Below, piece by piece: positions 1 through 13,758 of a stretch of DNA of 64,000 nt; positions within the stretch are counted from its first letter, which is position 1; each line of letters starts with the position of its first letter. The stretch is from Acephala macrosclerotiorum. Taxonomy: Eukaryota > Ascomycota > Leotiomycetes > Helotiales > Mollisiaceae. The stretch covers positions 124,001 to 188,000 of the forward strand of contig MU119276.1 of assembly GCA_014904845.1 (NCBI GenBank), given 5' to 3'. The notes below the pieces were generated by a model. The model worked only from the letters and a program-made list of their open reading frames with translations, did no database searches and was not told the origin of the DNA. The translations under genes were made by a program, and so were the position numbers.

Positions 1-1177
<1,177 letters not shown>

Positions 1178-1486
1178 CTTGAATGATCGTAGAGGGTCGG
1201 GAGGCTGATGGGAGTTTGGAGGAAGAAATACGTCGAGAGGATGGTGGTGAAGCTCGTGGATGTTGTGTTGATGGCAAGGCGGAAGCTCTTACGAATGTCC
1301 CATGAATCGCGATGGCCTTCGGGACGCTAGTCCTAGACGGTGTTAGTGCGGGAGCTTCAAAATTCGGGCTTGGGAAAATCAAATGTACGCGGTTGATCAG
1401 GCAAAGACGCGACGAACAGCTATTCTCGACAACTTCACGAAAGATTTTCTGCGTCGTTGTACTGTAATAGCTCCGATAATCACGAG
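1178..1486. promoter_or_regulatory. Bidirectional promoter between RPT1 and CCT4
   Basis: About 310 bp separate the two divergent start codons, so both promoters must lie here or extend into introns. I see no clear TATA box or known operator. No coding potential is evident. Confidence 0.5.
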
Positions 1487-3292
1487 ATGGCGCTCTCTCA
1501 AGCTTCTGCGAATTCTACAAATGCGTCCTTCAAGGTATGAGGTCTCGAAGCTTCGAAATAAATTAGCAACAGCTAATGTGGTATGCATAGGACAAGGAGA
1601 AGCCTATGGCAGTGCGCGCAGCGAACGTAAGTTGTATTCTACGTCCAGAGGGTGCAAATATTGACTTTTGTCTGTCCAGATTCTTGCTGCAAGAGGTATG
1701 CAACACCACCAGCCTGGAGACACAACTTACTAACCTCTCCAGCTGTCGCCGATGCCGTCAGAACTTCTCTTGGACCCCGTGGAATGGACAAGATGATCCA
1801 GTCGGGCAAGGGAGAGACCATAATCACGAATGATGGAAATACGATGTTAAAGAGCATGTCTGTCATGCACCCCTCAGCGAAGATGTTAGTAGACCTATCG
1901 GCGGCACAAGACGTTGAAGCCGGAGACGGGACCACATCTGTTGTTGTTATTGCAGGAAGTCTTCTTGGAGCCGCGGACAGATTATTACAGAAAGGCATAC
2001 ATCCTTCAGTTATCGCAGAGGCTTTCCAGAGAGCAGCAGCCGCAGCAGTCCAGGTCCTCCACGATATGTCACATCCCATCTCCCTGAACGATACTTCAGC
2101 CCTCCTCCAAGCGGCTACTACATCTCTCTCCTCAAAGATTGTTTCACAGCACTCGAATATCCTCGCACCTATGGCAGTCACAGCTGTCACTAAGACCATC
2201 GACATCAAGACCGCGGACAACGTAGACTTGAAGAACATCAGAATATTGAAGAAAGTTGGAGGCACAATCGAGGACAGCGAGATGGTAGACGGACTCGTTC
2301 TAGATCAGCCTGTCGTCAAGAGCGGTGGTGGACCAGTACGAATGGAGAAGGCCAGGATCGGTTTGATCCAGTTCCAACTTTCGCCTCCAAAGCCAGATGT
2401 ACGTCTCTTCCCTCCCTCCTATTCATATTCTCCATACTAACCTACACAGATGGAAAATCAAATCGTAGTAAACGACTACCGCCAAATGGACAAAATTCTC
2501 AAAGAAGAACGCACCTATCTCCTCAACATGGTTAAGAAGATCAAGAAAGCAAAATGCAACGTCCTCTTTATCCAAAAATCCATCCTCCGCGACGCCGTCA
2601 ACGACCTCTCCCTCCACTTCCTCGCCAAACTCAACATTCTCTGCATCAAAGACATCGAGCGTGACGAGGTCGAATTTATCTGCAAGTCTACTGGATGCAA
2701 ACCTATTGCTGATATTGACTCATTTACCGAGGATAAGTTGGGTTCCGCGGATTTGATTGAGGAAGTGCAGAGCAGTGGAAGCAGGATTGTGAAGGTTACT
2801 GGTACAAAGAGTGCCGGAAAGACAGTCTCTATTGTTTGTCGAGGTGCTAACTCTTTGATCCTTGACGAAGCCGAGAGATCTCTCCACGATGCACTTTGCG
2901 TGATCAGATGTCTGGTCAAGAAGAAGGCCTTGATTGCCGGCGGAGGAGCCCCGGAAATCGAGATTGCGTCTCAACTATCAAAGCAGTCGAGAGCATTGAA
3001 GGGCACCGAAGCTATTTGCTGGAAGGCCTTCGCAGACGCCATGGAAGTCATCCCTACCACGTTAGCTGAAAACGCTGGTCTGAATAGCATCAAAGTCGTC
3101 ACGGAGTTGAGACACAAGCATGAGTACGGAGAGAAGAATGCAGGTGTCAGTATCAAGAGCGGCGGTGTGAAGATCGATATCGCGGATGAAAATGTGCTTC
3201 AGCCATTGCTAGTGAGCACGAGTGCGGTGGAGTTGGCGGCTGAGACAGTCAAGATGATCCTTCGAATCGACGATATTGCTTTGTCGAGGTAG
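1487..3292 (+). CDS. CCT4: T-complex protein 1 subunit delta (CCT4 chaperonin)
   Basis: Subunit of the cytosolic TRiC/CCT chaperonin that folds actin, tubulin and WD40 proteins using ATP. Exons 1487-1534, 1591-1626, 1680-1695, 1743-2398 and 2450-3292 join to 532 residues, the usual length. The start [16 protein letters not shown] leads into the family segment [32 protein letters not shown], assembled across three very short exons. The nucleotide-binding motif GDGTTSVVV lies near residue 95, and the second ATP-site segment [10 protein letters not shown] near residue 415. The last intron splits the gene just after SPPKPD, the usual substrate-loop region. The start was chosen because it gives the conserved N-terminus and all frames close. 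Nothing looks damaged. Confidence 0.95.
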
Positions 3293-4108
3293 ATAATGAT
3301 CTGGTACAAGGGAGGGCAAGGGAACGGATGGCGTGGCTTTGATTGATGATTGTAGATTAGATTTGGTCGTGTAGCAATATCAAAAGTCATGATACCTTGC
3401 TAACATCAGGCCCTCACTTGCACATCACAGCCAAATATAAAATGTCGTGCCTGCGTAAAGATTAGGTCTAAATATCTTAATGAGGTAGTTGAGAGGAAAG
3501 TAGAAGCTCCTCCATGCTTCAGCCCCGAGTCATACGGATCGCGCCGCTCGGGGCGATAATAACTAAAGTTCTTGGTCCGGACGTGCATTGCTGAAAGTTG
3601 GGACGAGTGCAACCCTTTGACGGCGTAAACCCTCCGCAATGGGACGGACATCTCAGGTACCGATCCGATCCATCTGAACTTTATATGACTTGTATAAGAC
3701 TGCCACCTGTGCCCGTCCTACTTCATCTGAAATCCGCTCTCTCTTTTTCATCTGAACCACAACCCAATTCTCTACTGGTTGCCCGAAACATTACCCTAAC
3801 TTCACATTTCGTCTCAAAAATGGAGAGCATTCATAAGCATGAATGCTCATTTCATTCCTAGCTTGTGCTGTTCTATCCCATCTCCCTTTCTTGTTTTTCT
3901 CGGTGTACTCCAAAAACTGACTTGCTCGAAAAAGACTATCTTCGACATCAAAAGACCCCGTTTTGATATCCACCACCAGCTCCAACTCACGAGAAAGGAA
4001 AAGGTATCCGCACAACGCTGAACATCCACATAGAGCACCACAAAAGCTACTTCCGCCTCTCACTCTCTCACCTAGCTCAACACACCCACATTTCACTCCT
4101 CACACCGC
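3293..4108. other. Convergent intergenic region, CCT4 / alpha-tubulin
   Basis: Both flanking genes end here, so it should hold their 3' UTRs. Short open frames exist on both strands but none has recognisable domains or coding-like composition. Confidence 0.5.
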
Positions 4109-5826
4109 CTAATATTCCTCTTCCCCCTCCCCAGGCTCAAACGAATCCGCAGCAACCTCCTCATAATCCTTCTCCAACGCCGCCAAATCCTCCCTCGCCT
4201 CACTAAACTCTCCCTCCTCCATCCCCTCCCCAACATACCAATGCACAAACGCCCTCTTGCTATACATCAAATCAAACTTATGATCCAACCTACTCCACGC
4301 TTCCGCAATCGCCGTCGTATTAGACAACATACTGACTGACCTATCCACACTTGCCAATGCACCATCTCCTGGGGATTGACTTGGGACGGACATGGGCTTT
4401 TGGTAGTTGATGCCCAGTTTGAAACCGGTGGGACACCATTCTACTAGGTTGAATGAGGTTTTGGCTTTCAGACTGGCGACGGCGGCGTTGCAGTCGCGGG
4501 GGACGACGTCGCCGCGGTAGAGGAGGGCGACGGCCATGTATTTTCCGTTGCGAGGATCGCAGACTACCATTTGGTTGTTGGGTTCGAAACATCTGTTCTT
4601 GTCAGTACCATTCCCAGCCTGCTTCTTTGGGCTCAAGAAGAAAGGAAGTACGTACTGGAGGGTAAGATCCTGAGTCTTAAAACTCTCATGACTACTCTTC
4701 GCCGCCGAAATAACAGGCGCGTAACTAATTAGCGGATAATGAATCCTAGGATACGGCACCAAATTCGTCTGAAACTCATTCAAATCAACATTCAACGCGC
4801 CATCAAACCTCAATGAACTCGTAATACTGCTCACAACCTGCGCAATGAGCCTGTTCAAATGCTCAAAACTTGGTCTCGGGATATCCAAGTTACGGCGGCA
4901 AATGTCGTAGACGGCTTCGTTGTCGACTAGGAACGTGCAGTCGGAGTTTTCGATGGTGGAGTGCGTGGAGAGGACGGCGTTGTAAGGTTCTACGACTGCA
5001 GTTGAGACGCGAGGGGCGGGGTAGACGGCGAATTCGAGCTTGCTCTTCTTGCCATAATCCGTAGACAATCTCTCAAGCAACAAGCTCCCAAATCCGGAGC
5101 CAGTTCCTCCACCGAAAGAATGGAAGATCAAGAATCCCTGGAGAGAAGAGCAGTTATCAAGGACTCGGCGGATCTTATCCAGCGTTCCATCCAAAATCTC
5201 CTTCCCAATCGTGTAGTGCCCCCTAGCATAGTTATTCGCTGCATCCTCCTTCCCACTAATCAACAACTCAGGATGAAACAATTGTCTATAATCTCCTGTT
5301 CTGATCTCATCTATAGGAGAAGGATCGAGATCTACGAAGATTGAACGGGGGACGTATTTTCCGGACCCGGTTTCGGTGAAGACGGTGTCGAGCTCGCCGC
5401 TGTCGTGGAGTGCTTTGGCTTCCGGGTCGGGGCGGCCGTTGGGGAGGAGACCGTGTTCTAGGAGGTAGCTGTGGTGGGTATGTTAATGTGTGCTCTTTTG
5501 ATAGAAGACCTTGGTTCAAGTCCAAATTGAGAATCGTTGGGTGTGGGAGAGAAGAGAAGGGACGTACAGTTCCCAAGCACTATTTCCGAGTTGTGTACCC
5601 GCCTGGCCAATGTGTAGATGAAGAATCTAGTGCATATCATTAGCCTTTTTCTTCTCATGTCACGCCTCTATTTATATTCTTCCTTTTGCCCCCATCGTTG
5701 TCCCCTTCGAGGTTGCACATCTCACACAATCGCGGTCTACCACCCCTGAATCCCCTCGAAATCCCCCTTCCCCACATTCACGAACCGCACAAAGTAAACA
5801 AACACACGTACCTCGCCTCTCGTCAT
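4109..5826 (-). CDS. Alpha-tubulin
   Basis: Alpha subunit of the microtubule heterodimer. Exons 5812-5826, 5568-5626, 4656-5468 and 4109-4592 join to 456 residues. The N-terminus [15 protein letters not shown] is assembled from a 15-nt first exon plus exon 2. The GTP signature [10 protein letters not shown] is intact, as are [19 protein letters not shown] and the C-terminal acidic tail ending in EEEY, with the terminal tyrosine present. The intron at 4593-4655 is 63 nt, a multiple of three, and has no in-frame stop, so it is open to read-through. I removed it because joining CA|A restores [12 protein letters not shown]. The N-terminal EILHLHIGQ pattern is closer to the divergent second alpha-tubulin of ascomycetes than to the EVISIHIGQ type; paralogue assignment is inference. 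Confidence 0.94.
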
Positions 5827-6476
5827 GATTACTGTCTCTCAGATCTCCTCTCACTTTTTGGTGTGTGTGTAAGATGGGATGAACTCAGCCCTTCAGCAAA
5901 AGAAGAGGTGAAAGGATAATTCGTCGGAAAGTGGTTTTGGATTGTGGTTGTTCGTTGATGGTGGGGTCCGCGGATTATGCGCGTGCGGGGGTTCAGACCC
6001 AATCAAGTATAGCGGGACAGGCGGTGTGCGATTGACCCCTGAATTGCGTCTGAGAGCTTAGAATCACGTGAGGACCTGAATGTTGAGAAGAAGGGATGAG
6101 GCTTAGTGAGAAAGATGTTAAGATGAGAGAGACAAGAGAGTTGTTGGTGACACGATCGTGTACGCGTTATTCTTGTTGCTATGGTGGCTTTTGTTACGGA
6201 AACACACCGGAGTCACCTCCTGAATACCCCCGGCAATTGATGCACAACATCAAGTTGTCATACCAATCACAATACAAGCAGACTCAAGTCAGGAACCAGC
6301 AAATTTCATTCCCTATCTCGCTATGTTACAGACAATCATGAAAGCAGCATGAGGTAGCTAAAGCGCAGCTATGAAAACAAAGCTACCTCCTTGCTACAAT
6401 GTATCTCGTAAACGCCATGTATGATTTTGTTCGCAATGCTTTGTCCACCACCCATCATTCATCACCCCCCTTTCCC
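5827..6476. other. Alpha-tubulin promoter and ARS2 3' flank
   Basis: About 650 bp without a credible gene. It must contain the alpha-tubulin 5' region on its left and the ARS2 3' UTR on its right. No repeat or RNA gene was seen. Confidence 0.45.
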
Positions 6477-9362
6477 CTAGTAATTCAACTCACCAGAACC
6501 ACCACCGGCGACAGCATCAAGATCTTCATAAGACTTGAGACTTCTACCTTGGACAGCTTCGCGAGGACCAACTGCAGCACCGCCAGCTGCTCCATCACCC
6601 CATCGACCATTACCCGAAGTCATGCCTCCACGGCGTGAGCCAGGTGGCGGACTGAGTCTACCGGTTTCTTGACGAGGTCGACGATCGTATGGACCCGAGC
6701 GAGCGTTGTTACCAAATTGTCTGCCGCCTCTTCGGATCGGACCACCTCCACGATCGGCTCCTTGCCACCCAGCTGCACCCGGAACTGCACCAGGGAAGAA
6801 TGGCGCAAATCCTTGTTGGCCAAAGCCTTGCATCGGAGCCATACCGCCCAAGCCGAAGTTCTGCAGATTGAAGCCTCGAGGTGTGCCAGCTGGAACATGA
6901 CCATTTGAAGGAGGGAAGTGGCCATTACTATTTGCATCTGATCTTGATGGAGCAATATGAGCTGGGTCAAGAACATAGGTGTTGACGAGATCGAACTAGA
7001 CAATGTTAGCCGGACTCACATAATAGCATCATCCTAACTTACGTCTTTCTTCAAGCCTTCAAGCCATTCTGGATGACGCTTCTCAACGTGCTTTTTCCAG
7101 AAATGTTCCTCCTTGAAGAGCTTGGTACACTCTGGAACTCGACATCTGAACTTGTGCTCATCTTCCTGCTTCACAAACTTGACAAGCTCCTCCTTCAATG
7201 CCTCCTCAGTTGGCTTACCACCCAGCTTGCGAACATCAACTGCGTCAGGCTCGAGGATCTGCATAAGCTTCTCTTCAAAGGTCTTAACCCAGTTGAAAGC
7301 ACGCTGAAGCTGCTGTTCAGCTTTCGAAGCTGCACTGTTGCGGTTGAACTTGCGTTCCTCTCCCGGAGACAATGGACCATTTTCAGAGTCCTCAGTAAAG
7401 CCAGTATCGGTTCTCTTCTTTCCAGGGAAGACGTCACCCAATGCACTAGCCTTAGCTGCAGCTTTTCCAGCCGTGCTCAAAGTGTTGCGGGGTCGACGGA
7501 GATGGCCTCCTGGACACTTTCGGATGAGCTCGTGGATGGAGTCGCTTTCGAAAACGCAGAAGAAACAAAAGTTGAAGACTCGACGGAGGTACTCGACCAT
7601 AAGGTCAAGCTGCTTCTTCTTGACAAGGAGATCTTCGTCATCAACCTCGTCGTCCAAAGCACCCTCATCTTCGTCGTCTTCCTCCATCTCTTCGCCCTCC
7701 TCTCCTTCCTCCATTGCCTCATCAAGACCCAAATAGTCACGTTCCTTCTTGGGCTTCTTGACAACTGGTGCAGTTGCAGGAGGTTGTAATCGCCCCTGTT
7801 GTCGGAGATCCTCAACACGTTCCTCAATCTTCAGTACAGCATTGAAGTCTGATCCAAAATCCTCTTCGTACTTGGTGACTAGTCGTTGAGCGAGCTCAAG
7901 ATCCTTCTCAATCCGCTCTGGTGCAGAGAATAAATCCCATAGAGCTTTCTTTCGGGGTTGAGTTGGTGGTGCATGAACTCCAACGTGACAGGTGAAGTCT
8001 CCTCGGACCTCATCCTTGACAGTCTTGCCGTTGATAGCCTCAAGTGCTTTCACAGCTGTGCTTTCAGGAACTGGTGGAGGGGAAAGCTTGACATCGCCCT
8101 CTTCATCCTTCGTTTCAGGTCGATCAACAATAGGAATAGTTTCCGGAGCAGGATGTAGCATGACCCATCCGATACGGTGATAACGCTTGCTCGGGTTCGG
8201 ATCGCTCAAGCTCAGCCACTTAAAGCCACCTTCGTCTTCGCCCAGATGCTCCTTGCAAAAGGCCTCTAGATTTGCCCGGCTGACATGAGGTGCGATGGTC
8301 TTAATGAGCAGAGTTGGCTGGAAGGCGTTCTCATCTCTGATATCACTTCCCCTAGACGGAACAAGATCACCGACACCAAGCACCTCGTTAGTTGCTGTAG
8401 TCTCTCCCTCTTCCTTCTCGACAACACCTCCTGCGCCATTACTCTCAGACTTTGGGATACCTTCTAGAGAATACTCGTCAAAAGTGCCCGACTCGAGATC
8501 TTGCTCCCATTGACTATAGTTGCCTCGACGAAACTCGTTGAGCTGCACGTGCAATGGATCCCTCACTTCTGCAAAGTATCTCTCCTGGAACCATTGTTCT
8601 CCTTTATGCTCAGCTACAAATTGTCTAGCCATCTTGGCTTGTAGTTCCTCTTTGTAAGCATCATATGCAACCTGGATTTTGGCTTTCTCCCTTTCACGCT
8701 CCTCTGGTGTATCATTGCGTCGAGTTGGCTCAGGGCGTCTGCCAGTCTTTATACGCTCCTTTTCCTCCTTGATCTTCTCGTTTGTGCGCCACCATTCTCC
8801 AAAGTACGAGAAACCGACTTGAAAAGCAAGCGAGGCTGGGTCGGCCAACGGATTGATTGAGACGACAGGAGGTTCGCCTGGAACATATCGATCAATATTG
8901 ACAGGTGCGGGCGAGCGACGACTGTCGCGATCACGTCCACGGTCTCTTCGGTCGTAGTCATCTCGGGAACGACCAGAAGGCTCGTAACGGTCAACAGCTA
9001 CTGGTGATCTACTTCGATCTCGTCCTCGGCGACTGCGGTCAACACCTGAAAGATAAATGTAAGCAAGATGATCAATGGTTCGAAGCAATACAATATGATG
9101 ATTGCCCAAGGATATTGTGGCTATGGCATTGTTCGACGGCATCCAGCCTTGCAGGTGCATGGAACGGAAATAGCCATCGCAGCGAGACGGAGCTCTCGAA
9201 AGTGAACGTACCGGGAGATCTGCCACGGTAGAAGGTATCATTGCGCGAATTTTCTGTACGATCACCTGCCCTGTATCCATCGTCGCGACTGCTCCAACTT
9301 GTTCTCTCTTGAGGCGATCTCGCGAGAGGCGGCTCTCTGTAACCCCCCGAATACGTATCCAT
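6477..9362 (-). CDS. ARS2: ARS2/SERRATE-type nuclear RNA-processing protein
   Basis: Homologue of ARS2/SERRATE (fission yeast Pir2), which links the nuclear cap-binding complex to RNA processing and decay. Exons 9212-9362, 7043-9045 and 6477-6995 give 890 residues. Residues 1-120 are rich in Arg/Ser/Asp (RDRSRSP, YDRRDRGRDRD). The N-terminal SERRATE domain follows with SYFGEWWRTNEKI and a helical segment ending FVAEHKGEQWFQERYF. An RRM-like central part starts at LLIKTIAPHVSRANLEAF, with KRYHRIGWVML as its second motif. A second domain includes YLRRVFNFCFFCVFES and a strongly acidic loop. The hallmark C2H2 finger CRVPEC..F....HVEKRH lies near residues 684-708, then a Gly/Arg/Pro-rich tail. 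Family identity is firm; length is normal. Confidence 0.9.
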
Positions 9363-10465
9363 TGTATTATGTTTCGGGGTCAGAGTGGGAGTGAATCGCT
9401 AAACGGCCGATTTGGTAGGACAATAGGCTCTCTTTTAGGTGGCTTGTCGAGTGGGCGCCGGACTCGTGTTTGCTGGTTGTCAAGTGACGCCTCGTGCTTG
9501 TCGGCAGAAAGAGGCGACAACAAAGCTACTGCTGTTTGGCGACATGATTGCCTGTCAGAGGAGTGTTCAAAAAGCAGAGAAGTATAGAGTAGTGATAATT
9601 GGAGTGTTGGGGGCGCAAAGTTGAATGAGGGTGTAGAAAAATGAGGTTGAAAGGTGGGAGGTCAGCGCCTATCAATGGCTAACGAGGACGACGACAACTA
9701 TCTGATCTCGAAAAGAAGGTAGATTGAAGGGCAGCGGTGCATTTGAAAGGTACAAGGGTTTGGGGATCATAGTAAAAAGGATTGACGAACAAGTTTGAGA
9801 AGGTGTGGCTCCTATTGAGAAGAGCAATGCTCATCCAAGGCTGAGTTGGAGAGGTTGTAGGATGGAGGAGGTTGGAGGTCGACGGGTGCGCTCTATCCAC
9901 GATTCAGCCATTGGGGGGCACGAGCGATGGGGCTGGGCAAGTCCACACGGGCGCAAAAAGCTTGGCCGAGGGAGGAAGGCGCTGAGGTGCAGGATGGGCG
10001 CTGATTGGGCGCCGAGTGAATTAAAGCGGGGAGCTTAGTAAAGCAGTCTAGATTCATATGAAGCCTAGCCACACTCTAGATCAACAGGGATAGCCAGGTA
10101 CGCGATCCCGTTCATTCGCACTTCACTGGTCAGTCGAAGATGGGCTGATCCAAGTCTGGGGAACAATACATCGTCCCACTACAGCCAACTTCTCTTTCTC
10201 TTTACATTAACGTTGTCTACAAACAATATAAACTTGACAGCAAACAGGGATCAAAAAGTAAGTTTGCTTCTATCCATTGCTATTCTACTGTACTTTCTTT
10301 GAGCTCCTCCAATTCCAACTTTACATGCATCTACGTCATTTCGAGGGGCAGCTTGAATTTGGCATTTGAGCAATAACGACTTTCACTTCCTTTTCCTGCT
10401 TCACGCCACTACAATAGTACCATAGCATTGAACTCAGCTAAGAATACCTCAACAGCTCCGTCAAC
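9363..10465. promoter_or_regulatory. Bidirectional promoter between ARS2 and the TspO gene
   Basis: The two genes diverge with about 1.1 kb between their start codons. Short open frames on both strands lack recognisable domains. TC-rich stretches near 10190-10260 and 10380-10410 resemble fungal 5' leader sequence of the TspO gene. Confidence 0.45.
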
Positions 10466-11243
10466 ATGACGACCTTCATCCCCTCCATCACGCTGCCTGC
10501 GGCAGTCTTCTCTAACCCCGCAGCAGCTATCCTCTTGCCAATTGCATTGGGAACAGCTGTTGGATTCTCTGTTCGGCGTAAGCAGCCTTCTCCATCTACG
10601 TCTGGCATAGCTAACGTAGCTCTGCTCTAGCCAAAGAAACCCAGAACACCTACTTGGCCCTCAAACAGCCTCCTTACCGTCCACCACCATATGTCTTCGG
10701 CCCGGCATGGACTGTCCTGTACGGTCTGATGGGCTTTGCTGCGTACCGTGCCTACGATACTGGAATGTGAGTCTACTCTTGGGAGAACTACTGTCCTCTT
10801 CTTTCCCGCCTACTGAGTCTCCAGATCCAGCGTTGTTGCAGCTGCACTGCATTTCTCAATCCATTCCCCCCACCATACGAACATTCACTAACAGCCCCTG
10901 TCCTAGGTCCCCATTTGCCTCAGCCGAAAAGCACCTCCTCACAAAACAAGGCGCAACACTCTATACCATCCAACTCGGCCTGAACCTAATCTGGATGCCC
11001 CTCTTCTTCGTCGCCAAACGTCCCATCGAAGCCACCGTCGATATTGTTGCCTTGACCGGAGTCACAGGATATCTAACTTATGTATGGGGACAAGTTGATC
11101 CTGTTGCCGGGTGGGCGTTGGCGCCGTATCTTGGATGGTTGGGATTTGCTACTTATTTGAGTGCTGGTGTTGGGTACTTGAACAACTGGAACCTCGCCGA
11201 TAAGGAAGTCAAGGCTTCCCCAGCCGGAAAGGATACCAAGTAA
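10466..11243 (+). CDS. tspO: TspO/MBR (peripheral benzodiazepine receptor) family membrane protein
   Basis: TspO family proteins are five-helix membrane proteins that bind tetrapyrroles and cholesterol, in the outer mitochondrial membrane of animals. Exons 10466-10577, 10631-10766 and 10907-11243 join to 194 residues. The family signatures are clear: PPYRPPPYVFGPAWTVLYG after helix 1, NLIWMPLFF in helix 3 and WALAPYLGWLGFATYL in helix 5, close to the cholesterol-recognition region. The tail KEVKASPAGKDTK is basic. A longer frame starting at 10707 reads through intron 2 and should be ignored. The start was chosen because it supplies helix 1 and a typical length. Substrate and role in this fungus are unknown. 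Confidence 0.9.
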
Positions 11244-13758
11244 GATTACGTTGACGAGAAGGAGTAAGAGTAATCGCAGCACTTTACTCTCTTTCCTAAG
11301 TCACTTTAAGTTACAAGATGATGTGATGAATTTCGAAAGTGGTCTGGATTTGGGTGGATGGTATGAGGATACCCTGAGATATGCGCTTGGATTATGAGAT
11401 CCATCTTCTCACTCATTATTTTCTTTCTGGGTCTGGTTCTGCTCATTATAATCAATGAATTGTTTGCAAGATGACTTCCTCGCGCTCTCAACCACCTTCT
11501 CGAGGACTCGAGATAAATTACCCACCCAAGGAAGAAAAAGCTGTGACGGGCGGCGAGGCTAGCGTCGAGACGACCAGCTTCCAACCTTGCACTTGCATGA
11601 GGCAGCCGAAAAGGCACACACCTCAACTTGCGCCATTTAAACAATAGCTGGGAGTGGCCATTCAAGTTCTCTTTTTTATTTTCTGAATAAGCATGTTTCA
11701 ATTCTGCTCATTTCTCCATTCGCTTCGAGAGAGCCAGCAAGAGCTGCCGCAAATTGAATGATATTCCGTTCCACAGAGCTTCGTGTTAACGATCACTCTG
11801 AGCGTTTTAAAGTATATACTGCTGTGCCTTATTCTACTTCATAAGGATGACATCTTCACCATCAATGGGTTTACCAGGTGCTAAGTTGGAACCCGAAGCG
11901 GAGGCCGAGAATATCATCTCTGTAAGCGCCGCACAAAGTTCAACCTCATTCGAATAGTCATGGAAAGATTCATTCACCTAAAAGCACACTTGAATCTCTG
12001 TCGAGTTGCTATATGATTAACATATCTAAACAGCGAGTCGTCTACCAATGTCTCGATCGAGTTAAGACAGGGCAGAAATGGACAAGCTCATGATGAAAAC
12101 TACCGAGACTCCAGATGACCTTCTCTCGCCTCAAGAGGTTATCATGGAAGGCCAAGGTTCTGGGACGACAGCTGCACATCCAAAAAATAAAAATAAATCA
12201 GTAGCTAAAACAAAGTAGAACAACACCTTCCCCCGGAGCTTAAAGACATGTCAAGCAGCTCAATTAAAAAGCGACTTCGACATTTCTCGGCAGTGGAATG
12301 CTCGCTCAGCTGAGATGTCGTTTCCAGAGCAGAACCCACTAATCCAAATCCCTGAGAAATATCTACTGTTCTTCAGAATGGCTAGACGCCATATCGATCT
12401 TCCACAAACCAACAATTATTCAACATCGAATTTCACAAAGATTCCCTCACGATTCGCTGCTACATTCCTACTTCTCTGCCTTCAACGTTACTTTGACAAT
12501 ATGCTTAGACGCAGATGGTACTATTATCCTCTCCCATATTTTCTAGTTTGATTTCGTAGTTCTTACCCCGATCACCGCGATGGTGTTTTACTTCCCACTT
12601 CCCACTACGGTTCTCACCTCGATGTATCTACGTGGGTACCGGTTAGCGAGGTTCTTTTTGTGATACGGATTCTGTTTTTGTGGCTGCAGGACGGTGATAT
12701 TTGGATGAGAGATGTGTGTTCGAAGACTGGGTGCGTACCGGCGCGGCGATATATGCTGGAAGAACAGGTTTGACTGCTGTGAGTGAGGCTACGGATTTGC
12801 CTCTTGCTATCTGTTGCTGAGGTGGTGTTCTTTCGGCAACAGCTTTGGTTGGAAGCGATGACATAGCAAAGAGTAATATTGTGCTTCCTGGTTTGGAGAT
12901 TTGATGGGAGAAGGGTTGGAGTGGATGCTGCCTATATAAGTTGTTTTATGGCGTGAAAAAGAGAGATGATGATTAGGGCTCAAGAGCCAGCACCGGGTTG
13001 GCAAGTTCAAACATGACTGAGGTGGTTTGGGGTTCAAGTGTTCTATACCTACCCTTTGAGAAATGTACAAATCATTGACACCCATTTCAACATTCGCAAA
13101 ACTCTCAACGTCCTCGAGATACTTGGAAACCAAGAACAGCCCAATATCCTAATCTCGACTCAGCCTTTAGAATGCAAATCAATGCCAAAGTTTAAGCAGC
13201 TTCAGGATATTCGAAGTTCTGTTAATTTCCTCGAGATGCTTGAACATTCAAACCTCAACTAATGTCCGATTCTCAGTTGAACATGAAGAAGCGTTTTAAT
13301 ATCCGTCAAATAGCTGGACATTTGGAGCAATCCCAAACTTTGGGCATGGCTAGGATATTCGAAAATATATTAATGTGCACGAAACGCCTGGACATTGTGA
13401 GAGGTCTCAAAGTGTGAAGGAAGGTAAAACATTGGTAGATATTGATACCCATTTAATCTTCAATTCTCCGAGGCTCATTTCAAAGCCATGTCTATATACT
13501 TTTGGGAACAAACGCCTCTTTACCTCAAACGCTCACCAGTTTTCGGTTTTTGGGTATGCAAAAAATTCATCCTCCCTCATTATGCAGCCCCTCTTAAACG
13601 CCAGTCGTGAAATAGCCGCCTGTCTATGTTGTGCTCGTGCTCGCTTAAATGCCGAAACAAAAATTCCTCTCCATATGCTCAATACTCGTCGTGCTTCGTC
13701 CGCCATATTTGCAAGCCGCTTCCATTCTCACCCCAGGAACTTCTCAGTGTGGAGGGGA
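11244..13758. other. 2.5 kb gap with no recognisable gene, possibly decayed coding remnants
   Basis: An ATG at 11847 begins a plausible 25-codon exon followed by a GTAAGC donor, but after the best acceptor near 12034 the frame stops at once. Another 78-codon frame at 12315-12551 has no recognisable domain. The stretch 13000-13400 is AT-richer and shows repeated words such as GATATTCGAA and GGACATT, without a clear tandem unit. I read the area as non-coding with possible gene remnants. Confidence 0.35.

Noticed and set aside
5510..5522. GGTTCAAGTCC, like a tRNA B box
   Set aside because: It lies in an alpha-tubulin intron and there is no A box or cloverleaf upstream. Similar words at 25666 and 52708 were rejected for the same reason.
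7073..7789. 238-codon plus-strand frame
   Set aside because: Shadow of the ARS2 coding strand; the antisense codons match SERRATE domains.
10707..10906. Upstream extension of the last TspO exon
   Set aside because: It reads exon 2 in the wrong phase and through intron 2; the spliced frame gives both TspO signatures.
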